Assembly: GCA_017538965.1 (NCBI GenBank)
Contig: JAFYHU010000033.1
Location: 1 to 34,899 of the forward strand
Direction of reading: 5' to 3'
Source of the DNA: Oscillospiraceae bacterium
Lineage (GTDB): Bacteria; Bacillota; Clostridia; Oscillospirales; Oscillospiraceae
DNA: 34,899 nt
Under the pieces are notes generated by a model. The model was not told where the DNA came from, made no database searches, and worked only from the letters and a program-made list of their open reading frames with translations. A program made the translations under genes and the position numbers. Of the stretch, positions 23,722 through 32,217 are shown in pieces; position 1 is the first letter of the stretch; each line of letters starts with the position of its first letter.

Positions 23722-24834
23722 ATGGAAAAATACACCGATCTGGAGCAGGCACTCCGCGACCCGTATCTTGCCATCATAACCGACAGGATTTCGACGCTTT
23801 CAGAGCTCAACAGAGTCTACGCCAAATACAGAGTCCTTATGAAAAGCCAGAGACGCCTTTCCGACTATTACTCAAACGAATTTCTTGGCCACAATGTACC
23901 GGAGATGTATGTCCTCATAAAAGAGAAGCTGAGACCCGACAACGACTTCTTTGAAGACTGGCAATTGCCGAATGATACCTTCGTGCATTCCGAACCGGAT
24001 CTATATTACAAAGAAGAAAGCTTCAATGCCGGCGATACAAACATATGCTTTATTCTCGGTCATTCGGGAAGCGGAAAATCGATGATGGCAAGGACGCTTG
24101 AAGGAGACGATATTGATCATATCGAGCTTGACGATCTGCTTCTTACCAGGGACCATTTTACAATGGAGGATCTGAAGGACTATTCGGATCTGTTTTACAG
24201 CTTCTTTACCGGCGAGGGGGCAAAATATTATATCGGCGTTGACGAGAGAGACAGCATCCCCAAGGAAGAATATGAAGATCGGGTATTCATAGACTTTGTC
24301 AAATACGCGATGGATTATGCAAAGCAGCACAGGGATAAGAAGTTTATCATAGACGGGATCTGGATCTACCTCTATTTTGATGATCCGTCCGTATTTGAGG
24401 ACTATGCGGTATTCATCAAGGGAACGTCTTTCCTGAAATCCAAAATCCGGGCGACGAAGAGAGAGATGCAGAGAGACAAGGAAACCCTGCAGGACAGGAA
24501 GCAGATGTTCGGAAGAGAAGTCAGAAACTATCTTCTGGATGAGGACAAGATCAACAGCTACCGCAGCTTCTTCGGCGACAGCCCTTACACCGTTTTCAGA
24601 GAAGAGGCAAGCGAAGCGGATAAACAGAACGAAGCCGTTCTCAGTGAGTTGAAGAACATTGACAGATGCTTCGCAGACGATGACGCGGACGGCATCAATG
24701 AGATCCTGAAAAAAGCGGAAGCCGATACGGAACTATCCAACTGGAACAAGCTGAGGATCATCAACGAATGCAGATCCGCATTGCTTGAGCTGAAAATCAT
24801 CCATTCCGACATTCACGGTGCGATGACCAATTAA
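23722..24834 (+). CDS. Orphan P-loop NTPase/kinase-like protein (370 aa)
   Basis: Walker A GHSGSGKS (113-120) follows a beta strand (NICFILG), and LELDDLLL about 20 residues later resembles the second motif of zeta-toxin/shikimate-kinase-like P-loop kinases. FIIDGIWIYLYF (about 210) could be the Walker B strand, and K/R-rich helices (SKIRATKREMQRDKE) look like a lid. The N-terminal 100 and C-terminal 100 residues are helical and unassigned. It lacks a partner antitoxin and has its own promoter and terminator. Base composition is visibly lower in GC than its neighbours, suggesting later acquisition. The function is unknown; a small-molecule or nucleotide kinase is the best guess. Confidence 0.7.
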   Translation: MEKYTDLEQALRDPYLAIITDRISTLSELNRVYAKYRVLMKSQRRLSDYYSNEFLGHNVPEMYVLIKEKLRPDNDFFEDWQLPNDTFVHSEPDLYYKEESFNAGDTNICFILGHSGSGKSMMARTLEGDDIDHIELDDLLLTRDHFTMEDLKDYSDLFYSFFTGEGAKYYIGVDERDSIPKEEYEDRVFIDFVKYAMDYAKQHRDKKFIIDGIWIYLYFDDPSVFEDYAVFIKGTSFLKSKIRATKREMQRDKETLQDRKQMFGREVRNYLLDEDKINSYRSFFGDSPYTVFREEASEADKQNEAVLSELKNIDRCFADDDADGINEILKKAEADTELSNWNKLRIINECRSALLELKIIHSDIHGAMTN

Positions 24835-24840
24835 AATGGC

Positions 24841-24871
24841 AAAGGGACGGTTTGGCCGTCCCTTTTTCTTT
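24841..24871 (+). terminator. Terminator of the P-loop gene
   Basis: A 10-bp stem AAAGGGACGG (24841-24850)/CCGTCCCTTT (24856-24865) with loop TTTGG and a T-rich tail. It may also stop minus-strand transcription of the EAL gene. Confidence 0.87.
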
Positions 24872-24932
24872 CCGCTTATGCGGCGCGGTCCGCGATAAGC
24901 TGCGCGGTCTTCTCAGCCCGGAAATCACCGGA

Positions 24933-26885
24933 TCACGACCTTGACAGGGCGCTGTTATGCTCTTCCAGAAAGCGGACAAACGCATCCGGCGGAAGCGGCC
25001 GGGAGAAGTAAAAGCCCTGGATGTAATCGCAGTCCATCTGCTTCAGAACATCCACAATGTCCCGTGTTTCCGCGCCTTCGGCGACGAGTTTCTTGTCGAT
25101 GCTCTGCATCATGTGCACCGTGTGCTCCAGAATCACCCGCCCGCTGCCTTCGGCCGAGGCCTCATCCAGCATGCTCTTGTCGATCTTGATGAGCGTCAGC
25201 GGCAGATGATTGAGCCGCTGGATGTTCGAATATCCGATCCCGTAATCATCGAGCGTGAAGGTGTAGCCCATTCGGATCAGCTCGCTGACATTCTCCTGCA
25301 TCAGTTCGCTGATATTCTCAAAGGTCGTCTCCGTAATTTCCAGATTGATCCGTTTCGGATCCACGTCATATTTCCTCTGCAGACCCAGGATCTTGGCCGG
25401 CAGGCTGCTCTGCATGCACTGGGCAACAGAGAGATTGATCTCAATATATTGCAGGCCGAGGGCATCCAGATCGTGTTCCCCGACGAAACGGAACACCTGT
25501 TCCAGGACGGCATCCCCGATGGGCAGGATCAGTCCCAGGGTTTCAGCGGCAGGAATAAAGACCGCGGGAGGGATCTCGCCGTATTCCGGATCGTTGAGGC
25601 GCGCCAGAGCTTCCGCGCTCCGATAAGCGCCGGTGGCAACCTGACAGATCGGCTGATAAACCATCTCGATGCGGTTTTCGCGGATCGCGCGGTTTAGGAT
25701 CTCCTCCATATGCGCCTCCACGGCAAAGTCGTGGGAATGGATGATCTCTTCGGCGCGGAAAAGGTTCTGTCCGCTTGTGTCAAGCTGATAAAACTTATGT
25801 CCGAGGCTGATGATGTCTTCGGCCTTCTGCAGATCATCCGGGCAGCGAATCAGGCAGATCTGCGGCTCGAAGCGGATTCCCATTTTTGTATACTTCCCCA
25901 GACTGCCGACATAGTCCTCCATGAGACGCTCCCCGAGCTTCTCCAGACCGGTCTCTTTCTCATCGGCGATCAGGTAGATGGTTTCCGGGCGCTCAAAATA
26001 CAGCTCGATGCGCCTGCTGTGCTTCCAGGGAAGGCATCGGATGGCTTCGGCAATATCCGAGATATAGGTGTTATAACGGTGATAACCGAGATATCTGCCG
26101 ATTTCCCGGGAATTCGGCATCCGGATGACGGCGATCTGCACCCGCTCGCCGGAGAGAAGAATGTTCCGCAGATCGTCCTGATAGGCGTTCCAGCTCTCCA
26201 TGCCTGCCAGGCTGTCCATACGCTCTTCCGGACGCATGACCGAAAGCATGACCCCCATGGCGCCGAGCGCTCCGAAGAACATTTCCAGAAGCAGTTTCGG
26301 ATAGAAAAACTGAATGATGACGGCGCCATAGACGAGCAGATACATGATCAGCAGCGCCGCCCATTTGTTTTTCGGGAGAAAGCGCCTGGAATAGACGCAG
26401 TAAGCCAGCCCGCTGACGCCGTAGATCGCGGCCATCGCATAAACCACGGGCATCAGCACGCCGCGTGCATAGCCGCTCTCCGCAGATACCGTAAACACGG
26501 TATGGGTAAACGCGTTCTGAATCAGCAGAATCAGAATGACGATGTTCGGCAGGGAGAAAAGAATCTTGTCGCGGCGTTTGGCGATCAGAGAGGTCATGCG
26601 CGTCAGAGACAGCAGGAACAGCATCAGCACGGCGTTGGTGACATTGTGCGCCGCCAGATAGATGTTGGCCATCGCCGTCTCGAGAATGATCTCTGTCTCG
26701 GAAAAGGGCAGGTGTCGGGACAGAATCACCATCCCGAGGTCGGCAACGGCGCTGACGAGCGACAGATAGTTGATTGTAAGAAAGAGCCGGTTCGCGTTGC
26801 CCTTGGTCATCCTGCGGGAATAGCAGACGATGAGGATCATCAGGTACAGCGGTATGGCGCACAGATCAAAATAGATTACTTTCAT
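24933..26885 (-). CDS. Membrane EAL-domain cyclic-di-GMP phosphodiesterase (650 aa)
   Basis: About seven N-terminal transmembrane helices (about 1-215) form a sensor, followed by a degenerate GGDEF-like region (about 225-380, no GGDEF signature) and an EAL domain (about 390-645). The catalytic set is complete: EAL E425, N484, E516, D546-D547, K567, E603 and Q623, so c-di-GMP hydrolysis to pGpG is expected. It has its own extended -10 promoter and is monocistronic. The ligand sensed by the membrane part is unknown. Confidence 0.93.
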   Translation of the reverse strand: MKVIYFDLCAIPLYLMILIVCYSRRMTKGNANRLFLTINYLSLVSAVADLGMVILSRHLPFSETEIILETAMANIYLAAHNVTNAVLMLFLLSLTRMTSLIAKRRDKILFSLPNIVILILLIQNAFTHTVFTVSAESGYARGVLMPVVYAMAAIYGVSGLAYCVYSRRFLPKNKWAALLIMYLLVYGAVIIQFFYPKLLLEMFFGALGAMGVMLSVMRPEERMDSLAGMESWNAYQDDLRNILLSGERVQIAVIRMPNSREIGRYLGYHRYNTYISDIAEAIRCLPWKHSRRIELYFERPETIYLIADEKETGLEKLGERLMEDYVGSLGKYTKMGIRFEPQICLIRCPDDLQKAEDIISLGHKFYQLDTSGQNLFRAEEIIHSHDFAVEAHMEEILNRAIRENRIEMVYQPICQVATGAYRSAEALARLNDPEYGEIPPAVFIPAAETLGLILPIGDAVLEQVFRFVGEHDLDALGLQYIEINLSVAQCMQSSLPAKILGLQRKYDVDPKRINLEITETTFENISELMQENVSELIRMGYTFTLDDYGIGYSNIQRLNHLPLTLIKIDKSMLDEASAEGSGRVILEHTVHMMQSIDKKLVAEGAETRDIVDVLKQMDCDYIQGFYFSRPLPPDAFVRFLEEHNSALSRS

Positions 26886-26927
26886 AAAGCCCCCAATGAT
26901 CTTCCGTGATTTCCAATCAGCATAGTA

Positions 26928-26956
26928 ATTCTAGCATACCGCACAGCGATGAGCAA
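26928..26956 (-). promoter_or_regulatory. Promoter of the EAL gene
   Basis: On the minus strand: TTGCTC (26956-26951), 17 bp, TAGAAT (26933-26928), with an extended -10 TG. It lies in the 84-bp gap after the ABC ATPase gene. Confidence 0.75.
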
Positions 26957-26969
26957 GCAGAAATCCATG

Positions 26970-28061
26970 TCAAGGCTGTATCTTCAGCGTGATTCTGTTT
27001 GCCTCGGGACCGTCTTGATTCTCACCCGCCTGAATCTCCTGCGTAATTCCCTTCAGAACAGAAAGCGACAGCTGATCGTCCGAGGTCAGCGGATTAAGAG
27101 GCTCTTTCCCGTACAGGACCGTCATGACCGCCGTCTCCTCTTCGGACGCATATTCGATCGCGGCCCGGATATCCGGTTCGGCCAGCTGCGGCAGGATCAG
27201 ACGGTGAACGAGTTCCTCAAAGGCCAGCTGGATTTTTCCGATCAGGCGCGGAGGAAGCTGATTCTTCGCTCCGTATTCGGCAATCCGGCTCATCATTCCC
27301 AGAAAGTCATAGCCCCGGCTGCTGATCTCCAGCTCAAGCACCTTGAGGCGGCGGACAAAACGCCGCGTCTTTTCTTTCCTCGGATGATCAAAAATCTGCT
27401 CCGGTGTTCCTTCCTCATAGACGATGCCCTCATCCATATAGAAAACCCGTGTGCAGATCGCCCGCGCAAAGGACATCTCATGCGTCACGATCATCATCGT
27501 CTTGCCGAGCTTTGTCAGCTCCCGGATCACCGCCTGGACCTCACCGACCATGGCGGGGTCCAGCGCGCTGGTCGGCTCATCCAGAAGAATCACCGAGGGA
27601 TCCATGGCCAGAGCCCTGGCAATTGCCACGCGCTGTTTCTGTCCGCCCGACAGCTCGTCCGGATAGTTATAGGCCTTGTCGGACAGGCCGACCGCACGCA
27701 GCAGCCGCATGCCTTCCTTCCAGGCATCGTTCTTCGAAATCTTCTTCAGATCCATGGGTGCGGCGATGATGTTCTCGATGACCGTCATATGATCAAAGAG
27801 GTTGAAAGACTGAAAGACCATGCCCATCTTCCGGCGCACCGCATTGAGGTCGCAGCCGGGCGCGGTGATATCCACGCCGTCCACAAGAATCTGCCCCGCG
27901 GTCGGCGTCTCCAGGCGGTTGATGCAGCGCAGAAGGGTGCTTTTTCCGGTTCCGGACGGGCCGATCACCGAGATCACCTCACCGTCACGGATTTCGGCAC
28001 AGACATCCTTCAGCGGCGTCGCGTCGGGATAACGCTTTTCCACATGCCGGAGTTCAATCAT
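26970..28061 (-). CDS. Polar amino-acid ABC transporter ATPase with C-terminal extension (363 aa)
   Basis: Residues 1-240 are a GlnQ-type ATPase: Walker A GPSGTGKST (34-42), Q-loop, signature LSGGQ (137-141), Walker B VILLDEP (157-163) and switch H194. GlnQ proteins usually end near 240-250. Here about 120 further residues follow (240-363); a helix with FEELVHRLI (about 281-289), and later beta strands with SDDQLSLSVLKGI, resemble an HATPase N-box and core as in anti-sigma/RsbW-like domains. That resemblance is by eye only. It overlaps the permease gene by eight bases and shares its promoter. Confidence 0.9.
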   Translation of the reverse strand: MIELRHVEKRYPDATPLKDVCAEIRDGEVISVIGPSGTGKSTLLRCINRLETPTAGQILVDGVDITAPGCDLNAVRRKMGMVFQSFNLFDHMTVIENIIAAPMDLKKISKNDAWKEGMRLLRAVGLSDKAYNYPDELSGGQKQRVAIARALAMDPSVILLDEPTSALDPAMVGEVQAVIRELTKLGKTMMIVTHEMSFARAICTRVFYMDEGIVYEEGTPEQIFDHPRKEKTRRFVRRLKVLELEISSRGYDFLGMMSRIAEYGAKNQLPPRLIGKIQLAFEELVHRLILPQLAEPDIRAAIEYASEEETAVMTVLYGKEPLNPLTSDDQLSLSVLKGITQEIQAGENQDGPEANRITLKIQP

Positions 28062-30336
28062 CGACCGTCACCCCCTTCCGGATCATTTCTCTGCTGCGGC
28101 GGCGCGGATTCAGCAGGGTTTCCAGCTTTCGCATCAGCAATACGAAAAGTCCTTCCAGCGCAAAGTAGATCACCGTCACGGCAATAAGCGGGAAAAAAGC
28201 CTCATAGGTCCTGCTGCGCACGATGTCGCCCATTTTTGTCAGGTCCTGTACCGCAATATAGCCGACGACCGCCGTGGCTTTCAGAAGGCCGATGAGTTCG
28301 GCGCGGTAGGCGCCCGTCACCAGCGGAAGCGCCTGCGGAAGGATGATGCGGTAGAAGGTACGCCTGTCGGAATATCCGAGGGCGCAGGCCGCCTCAGCCT
28401 GTCCGCGCCCGATGGCGCCGACCCCGGTTTTCAGCAGGCCGAACACCGCCGCGCCGAAGGTCAGCGTAAAGCCGAACACGGAAACGGCGAGCCCGCTGAT
28501 TGAGAGCTTTCCGAATACAATATAATACAGCACCATCAGCAGAACCACTACCGGCATCCCCTGCACCAGCCACAGGCAGATCCCTGTAATGCGGTTGGCA
28601 GCGCGGTTTCCCTTCCGGCAGAGCATGAACAGCAGGAAGCCGAGCAGGTTTCCGAAGAGGACCGACAGCAGCGTGATCAGAAGCGTGCTTCCGACGCCAC
28701 GCACAAACAGGCGCCAGCGCCCTTCCCGCAGAAAGGTCTTTTCGAAGCTTTCTGCAAGCCCGCTGAAAAAGCGTGAAACGGCGCCGGGTTCCTCCTCCCC
28801 GCTCTCCGCCCGGAGTACGGCCATCCGATATCCGCCGGTATAATAGGGGTCGGAGAAGTTGACGCTCTGCATCCGTTCCTCGGTAATGGCAATGCCGGAA
28901 AGAGCAAGGTCAAACTTTCCGCTCTGCACGGCTGCCAGCATGCCGTCAAAACTCATGGCGCTGATGTTCAGGCCGTAGCCGTATTTCTCGCAGAACAGGG
29001 CGCAGAGCTCTACTTCCACCCCTGCCAGTTCTTCCCCGCGATAATAGTTCATCGGCGGATAGGTGCCCTCGGTCGTCACCCTGAGAACGCCGTTCGGAGC
29101 CGGCAGCGACCGATAATCCGGAACCGTGCGTTCCTCTTCGGGCGCTTCGATCCATTTGTCCAGAATGCTGTCCAGCTCGCCGCTCTCCTTCATGGCGGCG
29201 ATCCATTCATTCAGTTCCAGACGCAGCTTATCCCCTTTCTCGGTCTTCGGCAGGACGATGCCGCAGTCGTAGCTGCTCATTTTTTCATCCAGGATAAAGA
29301 GGGCAGGGTCTTCCGCCGCCATCATTCTCAGCACCAGCACATCCCCGGGAAAACCGTCGATCTTGTTTGCCTCCAGAGCGGCCGCCATGTCCGGGAAGGT
29401 AGTAAAATAGCTGAGCTGCGCATTCGGCAGGCTCTCGAGCGTAATCGCAGCCGCGGTCGTTCCGGTCTGGACGCCGATCCGTTTTCCGTCCAGTTCCTCA
29501 AGGGAGGCATAAGTCCCGCCGGCCGCTCCTCCGCCTTCCTCTCCCCGTACCATGATCCCGACTTCGGCTTCATACAGAGTATCAGAAAAAGGAATTGCTT
29601 CCGCACGCTCGGGCGTTTTCTGCAGGTTTGCCATGATACAGTCCACATCGCCGGCTGCGCAGGCCGGAACGATGGCGCCGTAATCGTAAACAAGCAGTTG
29701 AAGATCCGCTCCCAGCCAGGCGGCAAAGCGCCGTGCCAGTTCAATGTCATAACCGGTCAGCTGACCTTCGCTGTAATAGCTGTAGGGCGGCACGACGCCG
29801 CTGGTTCCGACCTTCAGGAGAAGATCGCTGCCCTCGGGAATCGCAATCTCGGGCATGACAGTGCCCTTGTCCGTGTTCCAGCGGGTCTTCATCTCGTCCA
29901 GCGTTCCGTCTTCCCGCAATTCGGCAATAAAACGGTTGAGCTTCTTCTCAAAATCCGGGATTTTTGTCACCGGAGAAATGCCGACCGCGATCTGCATCCG
30001 CTCTCCGAGCGACTCCGGAAGCAGATGTACCCCTTTCAAGCCGCCCTGAATCGTAAGCTCCATCTGCAGGCGGTCATAGGCAAAGGCATCGATTTTTCCC
30101 TGTCTGACCGCTTCATAGCCCATATATTTATCGTTATAATAGGCCTTTGTCGCCTGCGGAAGCCCGCTGTCCACTACCTTTTCTACAGCGCTCCCCTGGT
30201 CGACGCCGATGATCTTCTCCGGACTGTTCAGCTGCGAAAGCTCGGTGATGTCTCCGTCGGCGAAAGCCGCCGCATGCCCGAACAGCAGGCAGGCCGCCGC
30301 GGTCAGGAGAAAGCAGCGTATTTTGTTTCCTGTCAT
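28054..30336 (-). CDS. Substrate-binding/permease fusion of a polar amino-acid ABC importer (760 aa)
   Basis: A signal peptide (1-27, AFA-D) is followed by three family-3 binding segments. Residues 29-155 look like a second lobe only (IGVDQGSA... and the terminal ELREDGTLDEMKTRW). Residues 171-396 are a complete receptor (PPYSYY... PFSDTLYEAEVGIMV... IGVQTGTT... DKWIE). Residues 414-510 are a first lobe only (VTTEGTYPPMNYYRG... NFSDPYYTGG). The GlnP-type permease then spans about 545-740 with its EAA loop (GRGQAEAACALGY...RIILPQALP, about 644-671). It pairs with the ATPase gene at 26970. Two half receptors could combine into one, which is inference. The specific substrate is unknown. Confidence 0.92.
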   Translation of the reverse strand: MTGNKIRCFLLTAAACLLFGHAAAFADGDITELSQLNSPEKIIGVDQGSAVEKVVDSGLPQATKAYYNDKYMGYEAVRQGKIDAFAYDRLQMELTIQGGLKGVHLLPESLGERMQIAVGISPVTKIPDFEKKLNRFIAELREDGTLDEMKTRWNTDKGTVMPEIAIPEGSDLLLKVGTSGVVPPYSYYSEGQLTGYDIELARRFAAWLGADLQLLVYDYGAIVPACAAGDVDCIMANLQKTPERAEAIPFSDTLYEAEVGIMVRGEEGGGAAGGTYASLEELDGKRIGVQTGTTAAAITLESLPNAQLSYFTTFPDMAAALEANKIDGFPGDVLVLRMMAAEDPALFILDEKMSSYDCGIVLPKTEKGDKLRLELNEWIAAMKESGELDSILDKWIEAPEEERTVPDYRSLPAPNGVLRVTTEGTYPPMNYYRGEELAGVEVELCALFCEKYGYGLNISAMSFDGMLAAVQSGKFDLALSGIAITEERMQSVNFSDPYYTGGYRMAVLRAESGEEEPGAVSRFFSGLAESFEKTFLREGRWRLFVRGVGSTLLITLLSVLFGNLLGFLLFMLCRKGNRAANRITGICLWLVQGMPVVVLLMVLYYIVFGKLSISGLAVSVFGFTLTFGAAVFGLLKTGVGAIGRGQAEAACALGYSDRRTFYRIILPQALPLVTGAYRAELIGLLKATAVVGYIAVQDLTKMGDIVRSRTYEAFFPLIAVTVIYFALEGLFVLLMRKLETLLNPRRRSREMIRKGVTVDD

Positions 30337-30487
30337 TTTATTTCCAGCGCTCCTCGTACTATTCTGCTGTTTCCGTTCCGCCCTTTGAATTTCCGTTCTG
30401 CTCCGTTGTTGTCTGTCGGTATGCGGGCGGCGATCAGACCGATCAGATTTGAGCCTGGTGTTCCATAAAGCTTTCTCTTTTTATGAT

Positions 30488-30514
30488 ATTATATCATTTT
30501 GATCCTGCGGTCAA
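30488..30514 (-). promoter_or_regulatory. Promoter of the amino-acid importer operon
   Basis: On the minus strand an extended -10, TG-A-TATAAT (30496-30488), preceded by TTGACC (30514-30509) at a short 15-bp spacing. The hexamers lie within the last codons of the MATE remnant at 30489-30567. Confidence 0.7.
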
Positions 30515-30567
30515 TATGCCGGAAGATCAGAACAGCGATAATCGCATACAAGCTTCAGGAAAATGTC
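30489..30567 (-). pseudogene. MATE transporter 3' remnant, copy 1
   Basis: The minus strand reads AIIAVLIFRHIDRRIKMI then a stop, the same C-terminal end as the larger MATE remnant at 31766-32038. Bases 30501-30547 match 31820-31866 at 42 of 47 positions; beyond that a 7-base insertion interrupts the match. No other part of the transporter is present. Confidence 0.7.
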
Positions 30568-30618
30568 TATTGAAAGAATGATTGCGGTTTGAACAGGAAA
30601 AAGTCCCCTCCTTTATGA

Positions 30619-30687
30619 TTGACTTTTCCATGTTTCACCGTTATAATGCAGTTAGTAAACTATACAATAACTGTTATCAAGTTGTAT
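30619..30687 (+). promoter_or_regulatory. Promoter and candidate autoregulatory operator of the AbiE pair
   Basis: TTGACT (30619-30624), 17 bp, TATAAT (30642-30647). Just downstream are ATAAC-T-GTTAT (30667-30677) and arms ATACAA/TTGTAT (30662-30667/30682-30687). AbiEi antitoxins are known to repress their own promoters through inverted repeats, so these are candidate sites. Confidence 0.75.
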
Positions 30688-30710
30688 GATTTGATGAAAG
30701 AAGATGAAAA

Positions 30711-31304
30711 ATGAGCGAAAAAGTCAAAACCGTATTTTACAAGCATGGCGGGGTTATGAAAACTGCAGAGCTGAATGAAGAAGGATTCTATTATAAAAAA
30801 ATCCAGAAGCTTCTGGAAGATGGCGAAATAGAACAGCTGCGCCGCGGTTATTATCAGATTGCCGGAGAGACGTCCTATTCCGATATTCTTACGCTCACAG
30901 CTCTCTTTCCGGATGCCGTGATCTGTATGGAAAGTGCGCTGGATTATTATGGCTACACGGACAGGACACCGTCAGCCTGGCATCTTGCGGTAGATTATAG
31001 GAGCACGCGGACAAGGTTCTGTATCGAGTATCCGGTCATAAAACCTCATTTCATTCGGAGTGACCGTTATCAGTTGGGAATAGAAGAGGTAAAGCTCGAC
31101 GGAATGCCAGTCAGGATATACGACAGGGAGAAAACGATCTGTGATATACTGCTTCACAGAAACAAAGTGGATGCGGAAGTCTTTAATACGGCAATCCAGC
31201 GTTACATCCTCGATCCAGAGAAAAAGGAGGCAAGACTGATGGAGTATGCCCGACAGCTTCGCGTAGAAAAAAAGGTAAAAGAGGTACTGGGTATATGGCT
31301 GTAA
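30711..31304 (+). CDS. abiEi: AbiEi-family type IV antitoxin/autorepressor (197 aa)
   Basis: The N-terminal winged helix (about 1-55, with GGVMKTAEL and LLEDGEIEQLRRGYYQI) and the C-terminal AbiEi domain (SALDYYGYT, KPHFIRSDRYQLGIEEV, VRIYDREKTICDILLHR) are typical. It counteracts the AbiEii nucleotidyltransferase toxin and represses the operon. It overlaps the toxin gene by ten bases. The operon is visibly lower in GC than the housekeeping genes, consistent with horizontal acquisition. Confidence 0.9.
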   Translation: MSEKVKTVFYKHGGVMKTAELNEEGFYYKKIQKLLEDGEIEQLRRGYYQIAGETSYSDILTLTALFPDAVICMESALDYYGYTDRTPSAWHLAVDYRSTRTRFCIEYPVIKPHFIRSDRYQLGIEEVKLDGMPVRIYDREKTICDILLHRNKVDAEVFNTAIQRYILDPEKKEARLMEYARQLRVEKKVKEVLGIWL

Positions 31305-31684
31305 AGAACATGGAAGCGTCAGTGCTGGCACGACTGAAGACTCAGGCGAAAGAAGAAGGAATTCCTTTTCAAATGGTGCTTCAGCTCTTTGCACAGGAAG
31401 AGTTTCTGAGAAAACTTGCCCTTTCAGAATATGCAGAAAATATGATCTTGAAGGGCGGTATGTTTATCTACACACTGACAGAATTTGAATCCAGACCGAC
31501 TCGGGATATTGATTTCCTGATCAGGAACTTCCATGGAAGTTTGGAAAACATGGAGCGGACAATGAGAAAAATCTGCGGCATCAACACCGGGAATGATTTT
31601 ATTACATTGGAGGTTTTAAAGCCAGAGCCTATTTCTTCTTTCCTTAAGATTCGCGGTGGGCTTTCATCTGAGTTCTCCTGCTGA
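31295..31684 (+). pseudogene. abiEii: AbiEii-family nucleotidyltransferase toxin, C-terminally truncated
   Basis: The N-terminal 117 residues carry the expected LKGGMFIYTL (52-61) and the catalytic D71-I-D73 after RPTR, as in AbiEii toxins that act as GTP-dependent nucleotidyltransferases. Full-length members have about 280-300 residues; here the frame ends at 129 aa with an unrelated tail (GGLSSEFSC), and the rest is not found downstream in any frame. The toxin is thus probably inactive while the antitoxin is intact. Confidence 0.82.
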
Positions 31685-31688
31685 CAAC

Positions 31689-31755
31689 AATAACCTCATT
31701 GCTTTATTCGGCCAAACCGGTTTTGAAATGAGGTTATTTCTATTTTCTTTTTTTG
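31689..31755 (+). terminator. Inverted repeat and T-run after the AbiE genes
   Basis: A perfect 12-bp stem, AATAACCTCATT (31689-31700)/31727-31738, with an AAACCGGTTT palindrome in the loop, is followed by a T-rich tail at 31739-31755. It acts as a terminator but could also be a remnant terminal repeat, since it sits exactly where the toxin is cut off. Confidence 0.7.
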
Positions 31756-31765
31756 TGTTACCGTT

Positions 31766-32038
31766 TCAGATATTCCCAAGAGGTTGGGAAGTCGAAACAG
31801 GTGCTCGAATAACATTTCTGATCTCGCGGTCAACATGCCGGAAGATCAGAACGGCGATGATCGCATTCAGGAAGTCCGCTGTAAGCTGGGACCAGGTGAG
31901 GCCCACCAGCCCCCAGATCCGGTTCATCAGTAGCATGACGGGGATGATCAGCACAAGATGCCGAACAATTGCCAGCAGGAAGGACAGCGGAACAAGGCGG
32001 TTCCGACCAAAAACGTCGGCATACGACTGGTGATGAAC
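31766..32038 (-). pseudogene. MATE efflux transporter 3' fragment, copy 2
   Basis: The minus strand reads through 90 codons from a stop at 32039-32041: a segment ADVFGRNRLVPLSFLLAIVR leads into RHLVLIIPVMLLMN, RIWGLVGLTWSQLTADFL, then AIIAVLIFRHVDRE. This is the last two helices and tail of a MATE-type (multidrug/sodium antiporter) protein, lacking the first 350 or so residues. Copy 1 of the tail is at 30489-30567. The rest of 31685-32217 holds the terminator above and the promoter below. Confidence 0.75.
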
Positions 32039-32105
32039 TCATGCCGGAACGTGCAATACCTGAGCACCATGAGCACCAACAATCTTATCATTCGCATATC
32101 AGATG

Positions 32106-32134
32106 TTGCCCTGGCAGATTTTTCATGATACAAT
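32106..32134 (+). promoter_or_regulatory. Promoter of the secreted HAD gene
   Basis: TTGCCC (32106-32111), 17 bp, TACAAT (32129-32134), with an extended -10 TG at 32126-32127. A small GGCGGG/CCCGC hairpin (about 32164-32183) follows in the 5' leader. Confidence 0.75.
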
Positions 32135-32217
32135 AGCTCAGCGAAGCACCCATATCATGAAACGGCGGGTCGCTTTCCCGCGCCTGTCAATAAAACAATA
32201 CGAAAAGGAGAATCCTC

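Noticed and set aside
32106-32150. Secreted HAD promoter as a third copy of the peptide promoter
   Set aside because: Only the -10 region and a GCTCA just after it are similar; the GTGACA block and phased repeats are missing.
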